Shown: piece after piece, positions 1 through 6,518 of the stretch
Numbering within the stretch: position 1 is the stretch's first letter
Layout of the letters: each line of letters opens with the position of its first letter
NCBI GenBank assembly: GCA_964517315.1
Contig: CAZFCJ010000085.1
Coordinates: 1-14,975, forward strand
DNA from: DASWJQ01 sp964517315
GTDB lineage: Bacteria > Chloroflexota > Anaerolineae > Anaerolineales > E44-bin32
Direction of reading: 5' to 3'
Length of the DNA: 14,975 nt
Translations under genes and position numbers: made by a program
Notes under the pieces: generated by a model
Told to the model about the DNA's origin: nothing
Seen by the model: the letters and a program-made list of their open reading frames with translations, nothing else
Database searches by the model: none

Positions 1-834
1 GAGCAGGGTGACACGTACGGAACGGCCGAGGGCATGGCCGTCGGTACCGGTCCGTTCATGGTCGAGGAATGGGTGAAGGAAGACCACCTGACCCTGGCTC
101 GCAACCCCGACTACTGGGGTGAGGCGCCCACCCTGGAGCGGATCACTTTCCGCGTCATCCCGGACACCTCGGCCGCGTTCCTCGCGCTTCAAGCCGGGGA
201 GATCGACGGGATCAGCCTGTGGGCGAGCCCGAGTCCGGACGATATCGCAGTGGCGCAGGAGGACCCGAACATCGAGGTCATTCCGAATCCGGCCTTCAAC
301 GTCGGCTACCTCGGTCTGAACCACGCTAAGGATTGGCTGGCCGACAGGAACGTGCGCCTGGCGATCGCTCACGCGATCGACGAGCAGGCCATCATCGACG
401 CCATCTACCCGGGTGACGCCGAAGTGGCTTCGCAGTTCCAGCCGCCGAGCCTGTGGGGCTACAACGAGGGCGTAGAGGACTATCCCTACGATCCCGAAAT
501 GGCCCGAGATCTTCTGCAGCAGGCGATGGACGAAGGGGTCGAAATCCCCGATCCTGCAGTCTTCTACGTGATGCCGGTCGCCCGCGCCTACTATCCTGAT
601 CCGCAGCCGACAGGCGAGCTGATTCAGGCCCAGTTGGCGGAGGTCGGCATCAACGCGCAGATCCAGTCGCCCGCTTGGCCCGACCCGTACATCTCCGACC
701 TCACCGAGGACGGGACCAAGCACGACCTGTTCATGCTCGGATGGGTCGGCGATAACGGCGACCCCGACAACTTCCTGTGCGTGTTCTTCTGTGGTGGTGA
801 CACCAGCTTCAACCACGAGGTCGTTGAAGAGTAG
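1..834 (+). CDS. dppA: Peptide ABC transporter substrate-binding protein, DppA-like (5' partial, C-terminal region shortened)
   Basis: The reading frame is open from base 1, so the N-terminus and signal peptide lie outside the window; 277 residues are visible. It belongs to the family 5 extracellular solute-binding proteins that deliver di- or oligopeptides to a membrane permease. Recognisable pieces in order are GTGPFMVEEW, NPDYWGEAP, FLALQAGEIDG, NVGYLGLNHA, PPSLWGYNEGVEDYPYDPE and GWVGDNGDPDNF, which follow the E. coli DppA order closely. In DppA roughly 85 residues follow the GDNGDPDNF segment; here only about 20 do, and the last ones (SFNHEVVEE) resemble the extreme C-terminus of the family (FENVSIE in DppA). 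This suggests an in-frame internal deletion or an assembly collapse rather than a simple early stop. A strong terminator follows the stop by about 20 bp. dppB and dppC come next, so it is the binding subunit of that importer. Family call is firm; peptide specificity is inferred. Confidence 0.9.
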   Translation, partial: EQGDTYGTAEGMAVGTGPFMVEEWVKEDHLTLARNPDYWGEAPTLERITFRVIPDTSAAFLALQAGEIDGISLWASPSPDDIAVAQEDPNIEVIPNPAFNVGYLGLNHAKDWLADRNVRLAIAHAIDEQAIIDAIYPGDAEVASQFQPPSLWGYNEGVEDYPYDPEMARDLLQQAMDEGVEIPDPAVFYVMPVARAYYPDPQPTGELIQAQLAEVGINAQIQSPAWPDPYISDLTEDGTKHDLFMLGWVGDNGDPDNFLCVFFCGGDTSFNHEVVEE

Positions 835-853
835 CTCGCGCCTCAGGAAGCCT

Positions 854-891
854 ATGCCCGGGGGGCCGCCTGGTCCCCCGGGCATCTTTTT
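854..891 (+). terminator. Rho-independent terminator after the binding-protein gene
   Basis: An 11-bp perfect stem (ATGCCCGGGGG at 854-864 with CCCCCGGGCAT at 875-885) closes a 10-nt loop and is followed by C and a run of five T (887-891). It lies 19 bp after the stop codon. Because the permease genes follow in the same direction, it probably acts as a partial terminator giving more binding protein than permease, a common arrangement in ABC import operons. Confidence 0.88.
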
Positions 892-964
892 CTAGGGTGG
901 CTTGCGCCGACGCCCTCAATTATGATGGGCATAATCACTGGTTGGGAGGTGAAAAGAAACAGGC

Positions 965-1966
965 ATGATTCGGTATATCGTCCGCAGGATCGTACTGGTC
1001 ATTCCGGTGGTCTTGGGCGTGACGTTCTTCGCCTACGGCATGGTCCTGCTGACCGGAGATCCGACCTCGGCCCTGGCCGGTGAGCACGCCACGCCGGAGC
1101 TGAGACGGAAGGTGCGTGAGAGGCTCGGCTTGGACGACCCGCTCCCGGTCCAATACGTTCGTTTCCTGGGCCGCCTGGCCCAGGGTGATCTGGGGACGTC
1201 CGTGATGACCCGGTCGCCGGTGGCCTCGGAGTTAAGACAGTTCTTTCCGGCCACGGTGGAGCTTGCCACGACGGCAATGATCATCGCGATCCTGGTCGGT
1301 ATCCCGTTAGGGGTGATCGCCGGCTACAAACACAACACCTTCATCGATCTGGCCAACACCGTGGGCGCTTTGATCGGTGTGTCCATGCCCATCTTTTGGC
1401 TGGCCCTGATGTTGCTGTGGGCCTTTGGCCTCAAGCTGGGCTGGTTCCCGACGACCGGCCGCCTGAGTCCGGATATTGAGCTTGAGACGATCACCAATTT
1501 TTATTTGCTGGACAGCCTGCTGACTGGGAATTTTCGGGCCCTCGTGGACGCCCTGCACCACCTCGCGTTGCCGGCGCTGGCGCTGGCCACGATCCCGACC
1601 GCGTTCATCGCCCGGCTCACACGATCATCGATGCTCGATGTCCTCAGCGAAGACTACATTCAAACGGCCCGTTCAAAGGGTGTCATGGAATACCTCGTTG
1701 TGAGCCGGCACGCGCTCAAGAACGCCATGCTGCCGGTCTTGACGGTGATCGGTCTCCAGGTGGGCCTCCTGATGACCGGTGCCATATTGACCGAGACCAT
1801 CTTCGCCTGGCCCGGGATGGGGCGCTGGGTGGTCAACGCCATCGTGTCCCGCAACATCCCCGTCATCCAGATCGCGGTGATCGTCTTCGCGCTGATCTTC
1901 GTGTTCGCCAATCTTCTCGTCGATATTATGTACGCTTGGTTCGATCCCAGAATCCGGTATGACTGA
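965..1966 (+). CDS. dppB: Peptide ABC transporter permease, DppB/GsiC type
   Basis: Inner-membrane permease subunit of a di/oligopeptide importer, 333 aa, the normal length. The start MIRYIVRRIVLVIPVVLGVT is the family's typical N-terminal membrane segment. The conserved ELRRKVRERLGLDDPLPVQY loop, several further membrane segments and the cytoplasmic EAA loop (DYIQTARSKGV, then HALKNAMLPVLTVIG) that docks on the ATPase are all present, and the C-terminus ends in the typical DPRIRYD. A GGGAGGTG ribosome-binding sequence at 944-951 lies a little far (13 nt) from the ATG. A TATGAT hexamer at 921-926 could be a -10 box, but I see no convincing -35 at the right spacing. In the corrected sequence its stop is 6 nt before the dppC start, so the two are translated together. 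No ATPase (DppD/DppF) gene is visible in the window. Confidence 0.95.
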   Translation: MIRYIVRRIVLVIPVVLGVTFFAYGMVLLTGDPTSALAGEHATPELRRKVRERLGLDDPLPVQYVRFLGRLAQGDLGTSVMTRSPVASELRQFFPATVELATTAMIIAILVGIPLGVIAGYKHNTFIDLANTVGALIGVSMPIFWLALMLLWAFGLKLGWFPTTGRLSPDIELETITNFYLLDSLLTGNFRALVDALHHLALPALALATIPTAFIARLTRSSMLDVLSEDYIQTARSKGVMEYLVVSRHALKNAMLPVLTVIGLQVGLLMTGAILTETIFAWPGMGRWVVNAIVSRNIPVIQIAVIVFALIFVFANLLVDIMYAWFDPRIRYD

Positions 1967-2155
1967 AGCCCAATGAGCTATTCGGTTCAGGACCCGACTG
2001 NNNNNNNNNNNNNNNNNNNNNNNNNNNNNNNNNNNNNNNNNNNNNNNNNNNNNNNNNNNNNNNNNNNNNNNNNNNNNNNNNNNNNNNNNNNNNNNNNNNN
2101 CCCAGAATCCGGTATGACTGAAGCCCAATGAGCTATTCGGTTCAGGACCCGACTG
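1946..2155. repeat. 55-bp identical duplication flanking a 100-N scaffold gap
   Basis: Bases 1946-2000 and 2101-2155 are identical over 55 bp and enclose exactly 100 N (2001-2100). Both copies hold the dppB stop and the dppC start. This is what a scaffolder leaves when two contigs that overlap by an assembler k-mer length are joined by a fixed-size gap without merging. Merging the copies leaves dppB and dppC separated by 6 nt, as expected for this operon. No biological repeat or missing sequence needs to be assumed. Confidence 0.93.
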
Positions 2156-3066
2156 GAGATACCTCTTTCGCCGGCGACCGGTACAGCGTTGACACGGACG
2201 GCACCCAGTCGCCTTGGAGAAGGGTGGTGTTCCGTCTGCAACGGAACAAGCTGGCGATCGCCGGCTTCAGCGTCATCGGCCTGGTCATTTTGATGGCCCT
2301 CCTGGCGCCCGTGCTGGCCCAGCAGCACCCCGATGAGAACGGCGTGTTCAAAGCCTTCCCGGCCCGCAACAAGCAGGCGCCATCCTTGAGCCATCCCATG
2401 GGAACGGACGCGCTGGGTCGAGACATGCTGAGCCTGATCATGTACGGCGCCCGCATATCGCTGATGGTGGGATTGTTCGCGGTGGGGTTCGCGATTCTCT
2501 TGGGGAGCCTCTTGGGGGCAGTGGCCGGATTCGTCGGCGGGCATGTGGATAACGTGATCATGCGCATCATGGATATCATGCTGGCGTTCCCCAGCATCCT
2601 GCTCGCACTGGTAATCGTGGTGGTCATCGGTCCGGGCCTGTTCAACGCCATGATCGCGGTCGGGGTCGTCTCGATCCCTACTTACGCGCGCATCACCCGC
2701 TCCCAGGTGATCGGAGAGACCGGGAAGGATTACGTGCTGGCCGCCCGTGCGCTGGGAGCGACCTCGATCCGTATCCTCGGGCGGCATGTGATGCCCAACT
2801 CGCTGTCACCGATCATCGTAGCCGCCTCGCTGGGGATCGCCACTGCGATCCTGGACGCGGCCGGACTGGGCTTTCTCGGTCTCGGCGCTCAACCACCCAC
2901 GCCGGAGTGGGGTTTGCTGCTCAGCCGAAACAAAAGTTACATGTTCACATCACCCTGGATGGTCATGTTCCCTGGAATCGCCATCATGTTTCTGGTGTTG
3001 GGGTTCAATCTGCTGGGTGATGGAATGCGCGACGCCCTGGACCCGAAGATGAGCCGGGTTCGGTAG
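2128..3066 (+). CDS. dppC: Peptide ABC transporter permease, DppC/GsiD type
   Basis: Second membrane permease of the peptide importer, 312 aa, full length. Residues ~30-55 hold the N-terminal segment (RLQRNKLAIAGFSVIGLVIL, typical of DppC), followed by the periplasmic stretch ending HPMGTDALGRDMLS, which is the OppC/DppC signature. Five further membrane segments follow. The EAA loop (DYVLAARALGATSIRILGRH, then MPNSLSPIIV) and the C-terminal GLGAQPPTPEWG and GFNLLGDGMRDALDPK motifs are present. The first 28 bases are also present as a duplicate at 1973-2000 because of the scaffold join; the copy at 2128 is the one continuous with the gene. There is no clear ribosome-binding site, which fits coupling to the dppB stop 6 nt upstream. 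Confidence 0.95.
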   Translation: MSYSVQDPTGDTSFAGDRYSVDTDGTQSPWRRVVFRLQRNKLAIAGFSVIGLVILMALLAPVLAQQHPDENGVFKAFPARNKQAPSLSHPMGTDALGRDMLSLIMYGARISLMVGLFAVGFAILLGSLLGAVAGFVGGHVDNVIMRIMDIMLAFPSILLALVIVVVIGPGLFNAMIAVGVVSIPTYARITRSQVIGETGKDYVLAARALGATSIRILGRHVMPNSLSPIIVAASLGIATAILDAAGLGFLGLGAQPPTPEWGLLLSRNKSYMFTSPWMVMFPGIAIMFLVLGFNLLGDGMRDALDPKMSRVR

Positions 3067-3095
3067 CAGGTTCGGACTCGCGCTTGTTCATGACA

Positions 3096-3158
3096 ACTTG
3101 CGGGAAGTCCGCCGGGCGTCGTTCACGGTCAGGGAGGTTTTCCGGACTTCCCGAAGAT
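3096..3158. repeat. Imperfect palindromic repeat element, copy 1
   Basis: A 63-bp element whose ends are inverted: CGGGAAGTCC at 3101-3110 pairs perfectly with GGACTTCCCG at 3144-3153. It resembles copy 2 at 3304-3368 in its left arm (ACTTNCGGNAAGTCC), in a middle of nearly equal length (29 versus 30 bp) that shares a TCAC core, and in its right end (TTCCGGACTTCCC then GAAGAT). It is non-coding and lies just downstream of dppC. Confidence 0.65.
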
Positions 3159-3168
3159 TAAGCTTCGT

Positions 3169-3278
3169 CTTGAGCTCGTCGAAGGCCCTTTGAAAGACCA
3201 CTGGCGAAATTCCCCCACGCTCATACCAGATCCAACGCCCTGAGCCCGTCGAAGCCTGTCCCGAGCCAGCCGAAGGGG
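3169..3278. repeat. Three copies of a CTGAGC..GTCGAAG-type dispersed motif
   Basis: The copies are CTTGAGCTCGTCGAAGG (3169-3185), CCCTGAGCCCGTCGAAGCC (3238-3256) and the diverged TCCCGAGCCAGCCGAAGGGG (3259-3278). All are in the same orientation within 110 bp. Motifs of the form CCCTGAGCnnGTCGAAGGG recur in intergenic DNA of many bacterial genomes; that statement is from memory and no function is established here. Confidence 0.6.
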
Positions 3279-3303
3279 GCGCAAGTGCAAATCCTTGACT
3301 CTA

Positions 3304-3368
3304 ACTTCCGGAAAGTCCGGCCCGCTCCGGTCACAATTCCGGGTGGACTTCCGGACTTCCCGGAAGAT
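3304..3368. repeat. Imperfect palindromic repeat element, copy 2
   Basis: A 65-bp element with 16-bp inverted ends: CTTCCGGAAAGTCCGG (3305-3320) pairs with CCGGACTTCCCGGAAG (3351-3366) at 15 of 16 positions. GGACTTCC is also directly repeated at 3345-3360. It is the better-preserved relative of the element at 3096-3158 and shares its arm sequence with the hairpin at 5708-5744. It ends 28 bp beyond the stop of the convergent MscS gene and could act as a transcript-end hairpin, though no T-run follows. Confidence 0.7.
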
Positions 3369-3395
3369 CAGGCATAAGAGAGCGCCTGGGGATAA

Positions 3396-4217
3396 TTACG
3401 AATCGGCCTTTAGCAGTTCCAGTGAGGGCACCGACAGCTCAATCCCTTCGCGCTCGAGCGCCGCCCGGATCGCCAGCACGCCGGCGGATTGGGCCTGCCC
3501 ATAGGAAACCCGGCCCATATCGACCCAGTAATAAGCCACGAACTGGATGATGTTCTCGTTCGCCGAACGATAAATGACCTCGGGCGCGGGCTCCTCCAGC
3601 AGTCCCTCGACATCGCTCAATGCCTCCAGCACCACCTGACGCACGTGATATAGATCAGCATGGTATGAGAGGCCGGCGGACACCTCCAGCCGGCGGGACG
3701 GAGCCCGATCGAAATTGGTGATCGGGTTGACGAGTACGTCGGCGTTGGGGACGCTCACGAACCGTCCGTCGACGGCGCGGATATCGGTGGTGCGAAGATT
3801 GACGTCGAGCACGTAGCCCGTAAAACCCGCCACCTCGATCATGTCCCCAATTTCGAACGGCCGCTGCACCAACAGCAGCACGCCCGCGATCAGGTTCTTG
3901 GCCACGTCCTGGAGGGCGAATCCCAGGGTGAGCCCGGCGATCCCTAAACCCGCAAGCAGGCTGGTGACGTTGGGGATCACTTGCTCCACGGCCAGGACCG
4001 CTCCCAGCACCATGATGCCCCACCGAGTGAGGCGCCTGAGCATTTCTTGGACGCCGGCGTCCACTTTCTGGCGCCTCGCCGCTCCGCCGACAGCCCGCGC
4101 CAGCCAGGAGGAAACCAGGTAGGATGCGGCCAAGATGATCACCGCCAGCAGCAGCTGAGAGAGGAAGTAAGGGATCGTGTCAAGCAGCGTCTGGAATTGC
4201 TGGGTGAAAGGTGGCAT
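3396..4217 (-). CDS. Small-conductance mechanosensitive ion channel, MscS family
   Basis: Inner-membrane channel that opens under membrane tension to release solutes during hypo-osmotic shock; 273 aa, close to E. coli MscS (286 aa). Three membrane segments fall at about residues 17-40, 64-82 and 85-117. The pore helix and the following signature (GIAGLTLGFALQDVAKNLIAG, then LVQRPFEIGDMI) are intact at 92-127. The beta domain follows (VPNADVLVNPITNF at 157-169) and then the C-terminal cytoplasmic domain with ISR-type YHADLYHVRQVVLEAL. The ATG at 4217 has GGAG 6 nt upstream. It is convergent with dppC and divergent from the glycosyltransferase. Base use matches its neighbours. Confidence 0.94.
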   Translation of the reverse strand: MPPFTQQFQTLLDTIPYFLSQLLLAVIILAASYLVSSWLARAVGGAARRQKVDAGVQEMLRRLTRWGIMVLGAVLAVEQVIPNVTSLLAGLGIAGLTLGFALQDVAKNLIAGVLLLVQRPFEIGDMIEVAGFTGYVLDVNLRTTDIRAVDGRFVSVPNADVLVNPITNFDRAPSRRLEVSAGLSYHADLYHVRQVVLEALSDVEGLLEEPAPEVIYRSANENIIQFVAYYWVDMGRVSYGQAQSAGVLAIRAALEREGIELSVPSLELLKADS

Positions 4218-4311
4218 GGTCTACTCCGATCGTTCCAGTCTGGCTTGCCTCGGGCGGCGTGTCAAGTGCCGCCGATCGCTTCAGTCCATCTCCTCCAGCG
4301 CCTGCAAGGCG

Positions 4312-4340
4312 CCTGTATGTTTACAAAGGACCTCCGTCAA
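4312..4340 (-). promoter_or_regulatory. Candidate promoter for the MscS gene
   Basis: On the minus strand TTGACG (4340-4335) is followed after exactly 17 bp by TACAGG (4317-4312). The -35 is good and the -10 weak. It lies about 95 bp before the MscS start codon, in the 174-bp divergent gap shared with the glycosyltransferase. This is a pattern match only. Confidence 0.28.
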
Positions 4341-4391
4341 AGGTTGGAAGCTGGGTGGATTATAGAGTTGAAACCGTGGCCGGAGCACAAA

Positions 4392-5471
4392 ATGAGTGAA
4401 GGAGGGCTCGAGGCGAGTATGAGGGGGGATCGGCCCGCCAGCGCCGGAGGGGATGAGCCGAGGGTGTCGGTGGTGATGCCCTGCTACAACGCCCGCGCGA
4501 CGGTCGACGAGGCGATCACCTCGATCCTCGAGAATACCCTGACGGATCTCGAACTGATCGCTGTCGATGACGGATCGGAAGACGGCACCGCCGAGCTACT
4601 GCGCGAATGGGCCGGGAAGGACGAAAGGGTGGAGCCGCTCCTGCTCGAGCACGCTGGGCTGATCGAGGCGCTCAACGCGGGCTGGCGGGCCGCGCGGGCG
4701 CCCTTGATCGCGCGCATGGACGCGGATGACCTCGCCGCCTCTTCGCGCCTGGAAAAGCAAGTCGAGTTCCTGGCCCGACATTCGGGGGTGGCCGCCGTGA
4801 GCAGCTTGGTGGAGAGCTTCCCACCGGAGGCGGTGCGCGAGGGCTTTCAGGTTTACCTGGACTGGCTGAACGGCCTGGTAACGCCGGAGGACATCGCGCG
4901 CGAGATCTTCGTCGAAAGCCCTCTGCCTCACCCGTCGGTGATGGTCCGGCGCGGGTGGCTGGAGCGAATGGGTGGCTACAAGGAATTCGGCTGGCCAGAG
5001 GATTACGATTTGTGGCTGCGGATGCATCTGGCCGGGGCACGCTTCGGCAAGGTCGAGGAGGTGCTGCTGTATTGGCGCGAGGACCCGGAGCGGCTCACGC
5101 GCACCGACAGCCGCTACTCGGTGCGCAACTTCCTCAGGGCCAAGGCGCACTATCTGATGGAGGGGCCGCTGGCGGATCGTGACGCGGTGTTGATCTGGGG
5201 GGCGGGTCAGATGGGGCGGCGGCTCTCCAAACACCTGCTGCGCGAGGGCGCGGAGCTGGCGGTGTTCATTGACGTGGATCCGCGCAAGATCGGTCGAGAG
5301 AAAAGGGGGCGGCCCGTGGTCGGGCGGGAGGAGCTCATGGACTGGTGGCGGCGCTATGAGAACCCGGCGCTCGTCTCCGCCGTGGGTTCTCATGCGGCCC
5401 GGCCGGAAATTCGTGCCTACTTGGAGCAGCGCGGCCTGAAAGAGGCGCAGGATTGGTGGGCGGCGACCTAG
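4392..5471 (+). CDS. GT2-family glycosyltransferase with C-terminal Rossmann-like domain
   Basis: Residues ~24-235 form a GT-A fold family 2 glycosyltransferase: VSVVMPCYNARATVDEAI at 26-43, the DDGSEDGT nucleotide-sugar segment at 59-66, the metal-binding DADD at 110-113, and WPEDYDLWLRM at 201-211 with the likely catalytic acid pair. It would move a sugar from a nucleotide donor to a surface polysaccharide or similar acceptor; donor and acceptor cannot be read. Residues ~264-359 are a separate domain: AVLIWGAGQMGRRLSKHL has the GxGxxG dinucleotide-binding turn, followed by AVFIDVDPRKIG with an acidic strand end, as in PglD-like or NAD-binding Rossmann folds. The open frame runs upstream to 3981, but that part overlaps the MscS gene antisense; ATG 4392 has GGAG 6 nt before it and starts just before the domain. 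The gene stands alone, 359 aa, no membrane segment. Confidence 0.88.
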   Translation: MSEGGLEASMRGDRPASAGGDEPRVSVVMPCYNARATVDEAITSILENTLTDLELIAVDDGSEDGTAELLREWAGKDERVEPLLLEHAGLIEALNAGWRAARAPLIARMDADDLAASSRLEKQVEFLARHSGVAAVSSLVESFPPEAVREGFQVYLDWLNGLVTPEDIAREIFVESPLPHPSVMVRRGWLERMGGYKEFGWPEDYDLWLRMHLAGARFGKVEEVLLYWREDPERLTRTDSRYSVRNFLRAKAHYLMEGPLADRDAVLIWGAGQMGRRLSKHLLREGAELAVFIDVDPRKIGREKRGRPVVGREELMDWWRRYENPALVSAVGSHAARPEIRAYLEQRGLKEAQDWWAAT

Positions 5472-5799
5472 AGGAACTTGCTGTTACTCAGCGGTTCGAC
5501 CGCAACGATTCCGGGACGCCGGCCGGATACCCTAGTTCATGAGATTGAATTTGGCCGGGGATCTGAGGTCCTCGGCTCCCGTCCCCAGGGTGAAAGGCGG
5601 TGGATCATGGGTCGCTCGATGAGGTACAGAATTCCGCAGATGGGCAGGATTGTGCTGCTGGCCGCGATGCTGCGGACGTTTCTCGCTGGGGTAGTTCTGT
5701 TCGGTCGGAACTTCCGGCCAGTCCACAGGACTGGCCGGAAGTTCACCGATCGTCCGCCAGGACGCCGCTGTCCTCCGGGCCGGGGATACGCAGGCTCGC
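5472..5799. other. Non-coding gap between convergent glycosyltransferase and DUF488 genes
   Basis: This 328-bp stretch contains short open frames on both strands, none of which gives a recognisable protein or has a convincing start. The only clear structure is the perfect hairpin at 5708-5744. I see no canonical terminator with a T-run for either flanking gene. Confidence 0.6.
5708..5744. repeat. Perfect 17-bp inverted repeat with 3-nt loop
   Basis: GAACTTCCGGCCAGTCC (5708-5724) and GGACTGGCCGGAAGTTC (5728-5744) are exact reverse complements around the loop ACA. Outside the arms TCGGT also matches if two extra bases are allowed on the left. The arm has the ACTTCCGGNNAGTCC core of the elements at 3096 and 3304, so it is a compact member of the same repeat family. 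It lies between convergent genes and could block transcription or protect RNA ends, but no T-run follows on either strand. Confidence 0.85.
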
Positions 5800-6159
5800 T
5801 CAGCGGCCGAGCTGAGCGTGTAAAAAGTCCTTAAGCGCCACCGCGTTGTTGTGCTCTTCGTCCTTGGCCGCGTAGAGCAAGATGATAGGGCCCTTCTGGG
5901 CGGCCTGCGCCAGCGGCTTCCAGACATCGGCGTTCTCCCGCAGCTCGGCATGGTAGCGTTCCCGGAAATCGGGCCAGCGCTCGGGATCATGGCCGAACCA
6001 TTGGCGCAGCTCGTCGCTGGGGGCCACTTCGCGCATCCAGGTGACGTCCGCCAACTCCTCCTTGCTGACCCCACGCGGCCAAAGACGATCGACGAGAAAC
6101 ACCTGACCGTCACCATCGTCCGGCTCCCATGCGTAGACTCTGCGGGTTCGGATGTTCAA
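5800..6159 (-). CDS. DUF488 family protein
   Basis: A 119-aa protein of the DUF488 family, normal length. The family's hallmark VFLVDRLWPRGVSKEEL is followed by WMREVAPSDELRQWFGHDPERWPDFRERY and ends with LLYAAKDEEHNNAVALKDFL. The biochemical function of the family is not established. I choose the TTG at 6159 as the start because it overlaps the TGA of the upstream membrane-protein gene (TTGA), has GAGAGGGAA about 5 nt upstream, and places the protein start at MNIRTRRVY, as in relatives. The longer open frame to 6270 would overlap the upstream gene by more than 100 bp with a sequence unlike the family. It is the last gene of the nirK operon as read here. Confidence 0.88.
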   Translation of the reverse strand: MNIRTRRVYAWEPDDGDGQVFLVDRLWPRGVSKEELADVTWMREVAPSDELRQWFGHDPERWPDFRERYHAELRENADVWKPLAQAAQKGPIILLYAAKDEEHNNAVALKDFLHAQLGR

Positions 6160-6512
6160 AAGTTCCCTCTCAGACCGGCCTGCCAGGGGCCGGGTCGGCC
6201 CAGCGTTGCCAGCGGTTCGGAGATCACGCGCAGCAGTAAACCGAGGTTGAGCAGAACGTAGACCTTCCATATCACACCTTCGTCGCCGCGCGGCCGCTGC
6301 CGCGAGGATTTGGGTAACATCCAGTGCATCACGCCGAAGATGAGCTGGGTCACCCAGCCGACCACGAAGAGGTGGATGTATATGGGTCTCAGCACCCCCG
6401 CGAATGCGGGCAGCGGGATCACACCGTGGGCGGCGTCCAAGAAAGCAGCCAGCAGTGCGGCGATGAGGTACACGAGGGCCGATCGGGCATAAAGTCGGGT
6501 GAGCAGCGGCAT
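6156..6512 (-). CDS. Small membrane protein resembling haem-copper oxidase subunit I/NnrS-like proteins, C-terminus short
   Basis: 118 aa with three membrane segments at about residues 12-29, 41-65 and 80-98. The segment IYIHLFVVGWVTQLIFGVMHWMLPK carries spaced histidines and looks like small subunit I-like membrane proteins seen beside nitric-oxide or cytochrome genes. Relatives, as I recall them, have a fourth membrane segment; here the chain ends with PGPWQAGLRGNF right after the third, and the stop overlaps the DUF488 start (TTGA). A deletion of the last ~35 residues is possible. It starts 6 nt after the end of the cupin frame, so it is translated with it. A role in NO or nitrite handling is inferred only from its place behind nirK. 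No other family was recognised. Confidence 0.7.
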   Translation of the reverse strand: MPLLTRLYARSALVYLIAALLAAFLDAAHGVIPLPAFAGVLRPIYIHLFVVGWVTQLIFGVMHWMLPKSSRQRPRGDEGVIWKVYVLLNLGLLLRVISEPLATLGRPGPWQAGLRGNF

Positions 6513-6518
6513 CGCCGG

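Noticed and set aside
624..812. Many long antisense frames over the dpp, nirK and sbcCD genes
   Set aside because: They are expected in GC-rich coding DNA, lack starts with ribosome-binding sites and show no protein motifs.
902..926. A dppB promoter using TTGCGC and TATGAT
   Set aside because: The spacer is only 13 bp and no better -35 is present at 16-18 bp, so it is not listed as a feature.
2001..2100. A missing gene or insertion in the N gap
   Set aside because: Identical 55-bp flanks already contain the complete dppB-dppC junction, so nothing is missing.
3981..4391. N-terminal extension of the glycosyltransferase frame
   Set aside because: It is antisense to the MscS gene, has a composition unlike the protein, and ATG 4392 with GGAG upstream fits the domain start.
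5478..5834. 118-codon + strand open frame with a short hydrophobic stretch
   Set aside because: It runs through the 5708-5744 hairpin and into the DUF488 gene antisense, has no recognisable family and no good start; most likely chance.
6160..6270. N-terminal extension of the DUF488 frame
   Set aside because: It overlaps the membrane-protein gene and the sequence does not resemble DUF488 proteins; TTG 6159 forms a normal stop-start overlap.
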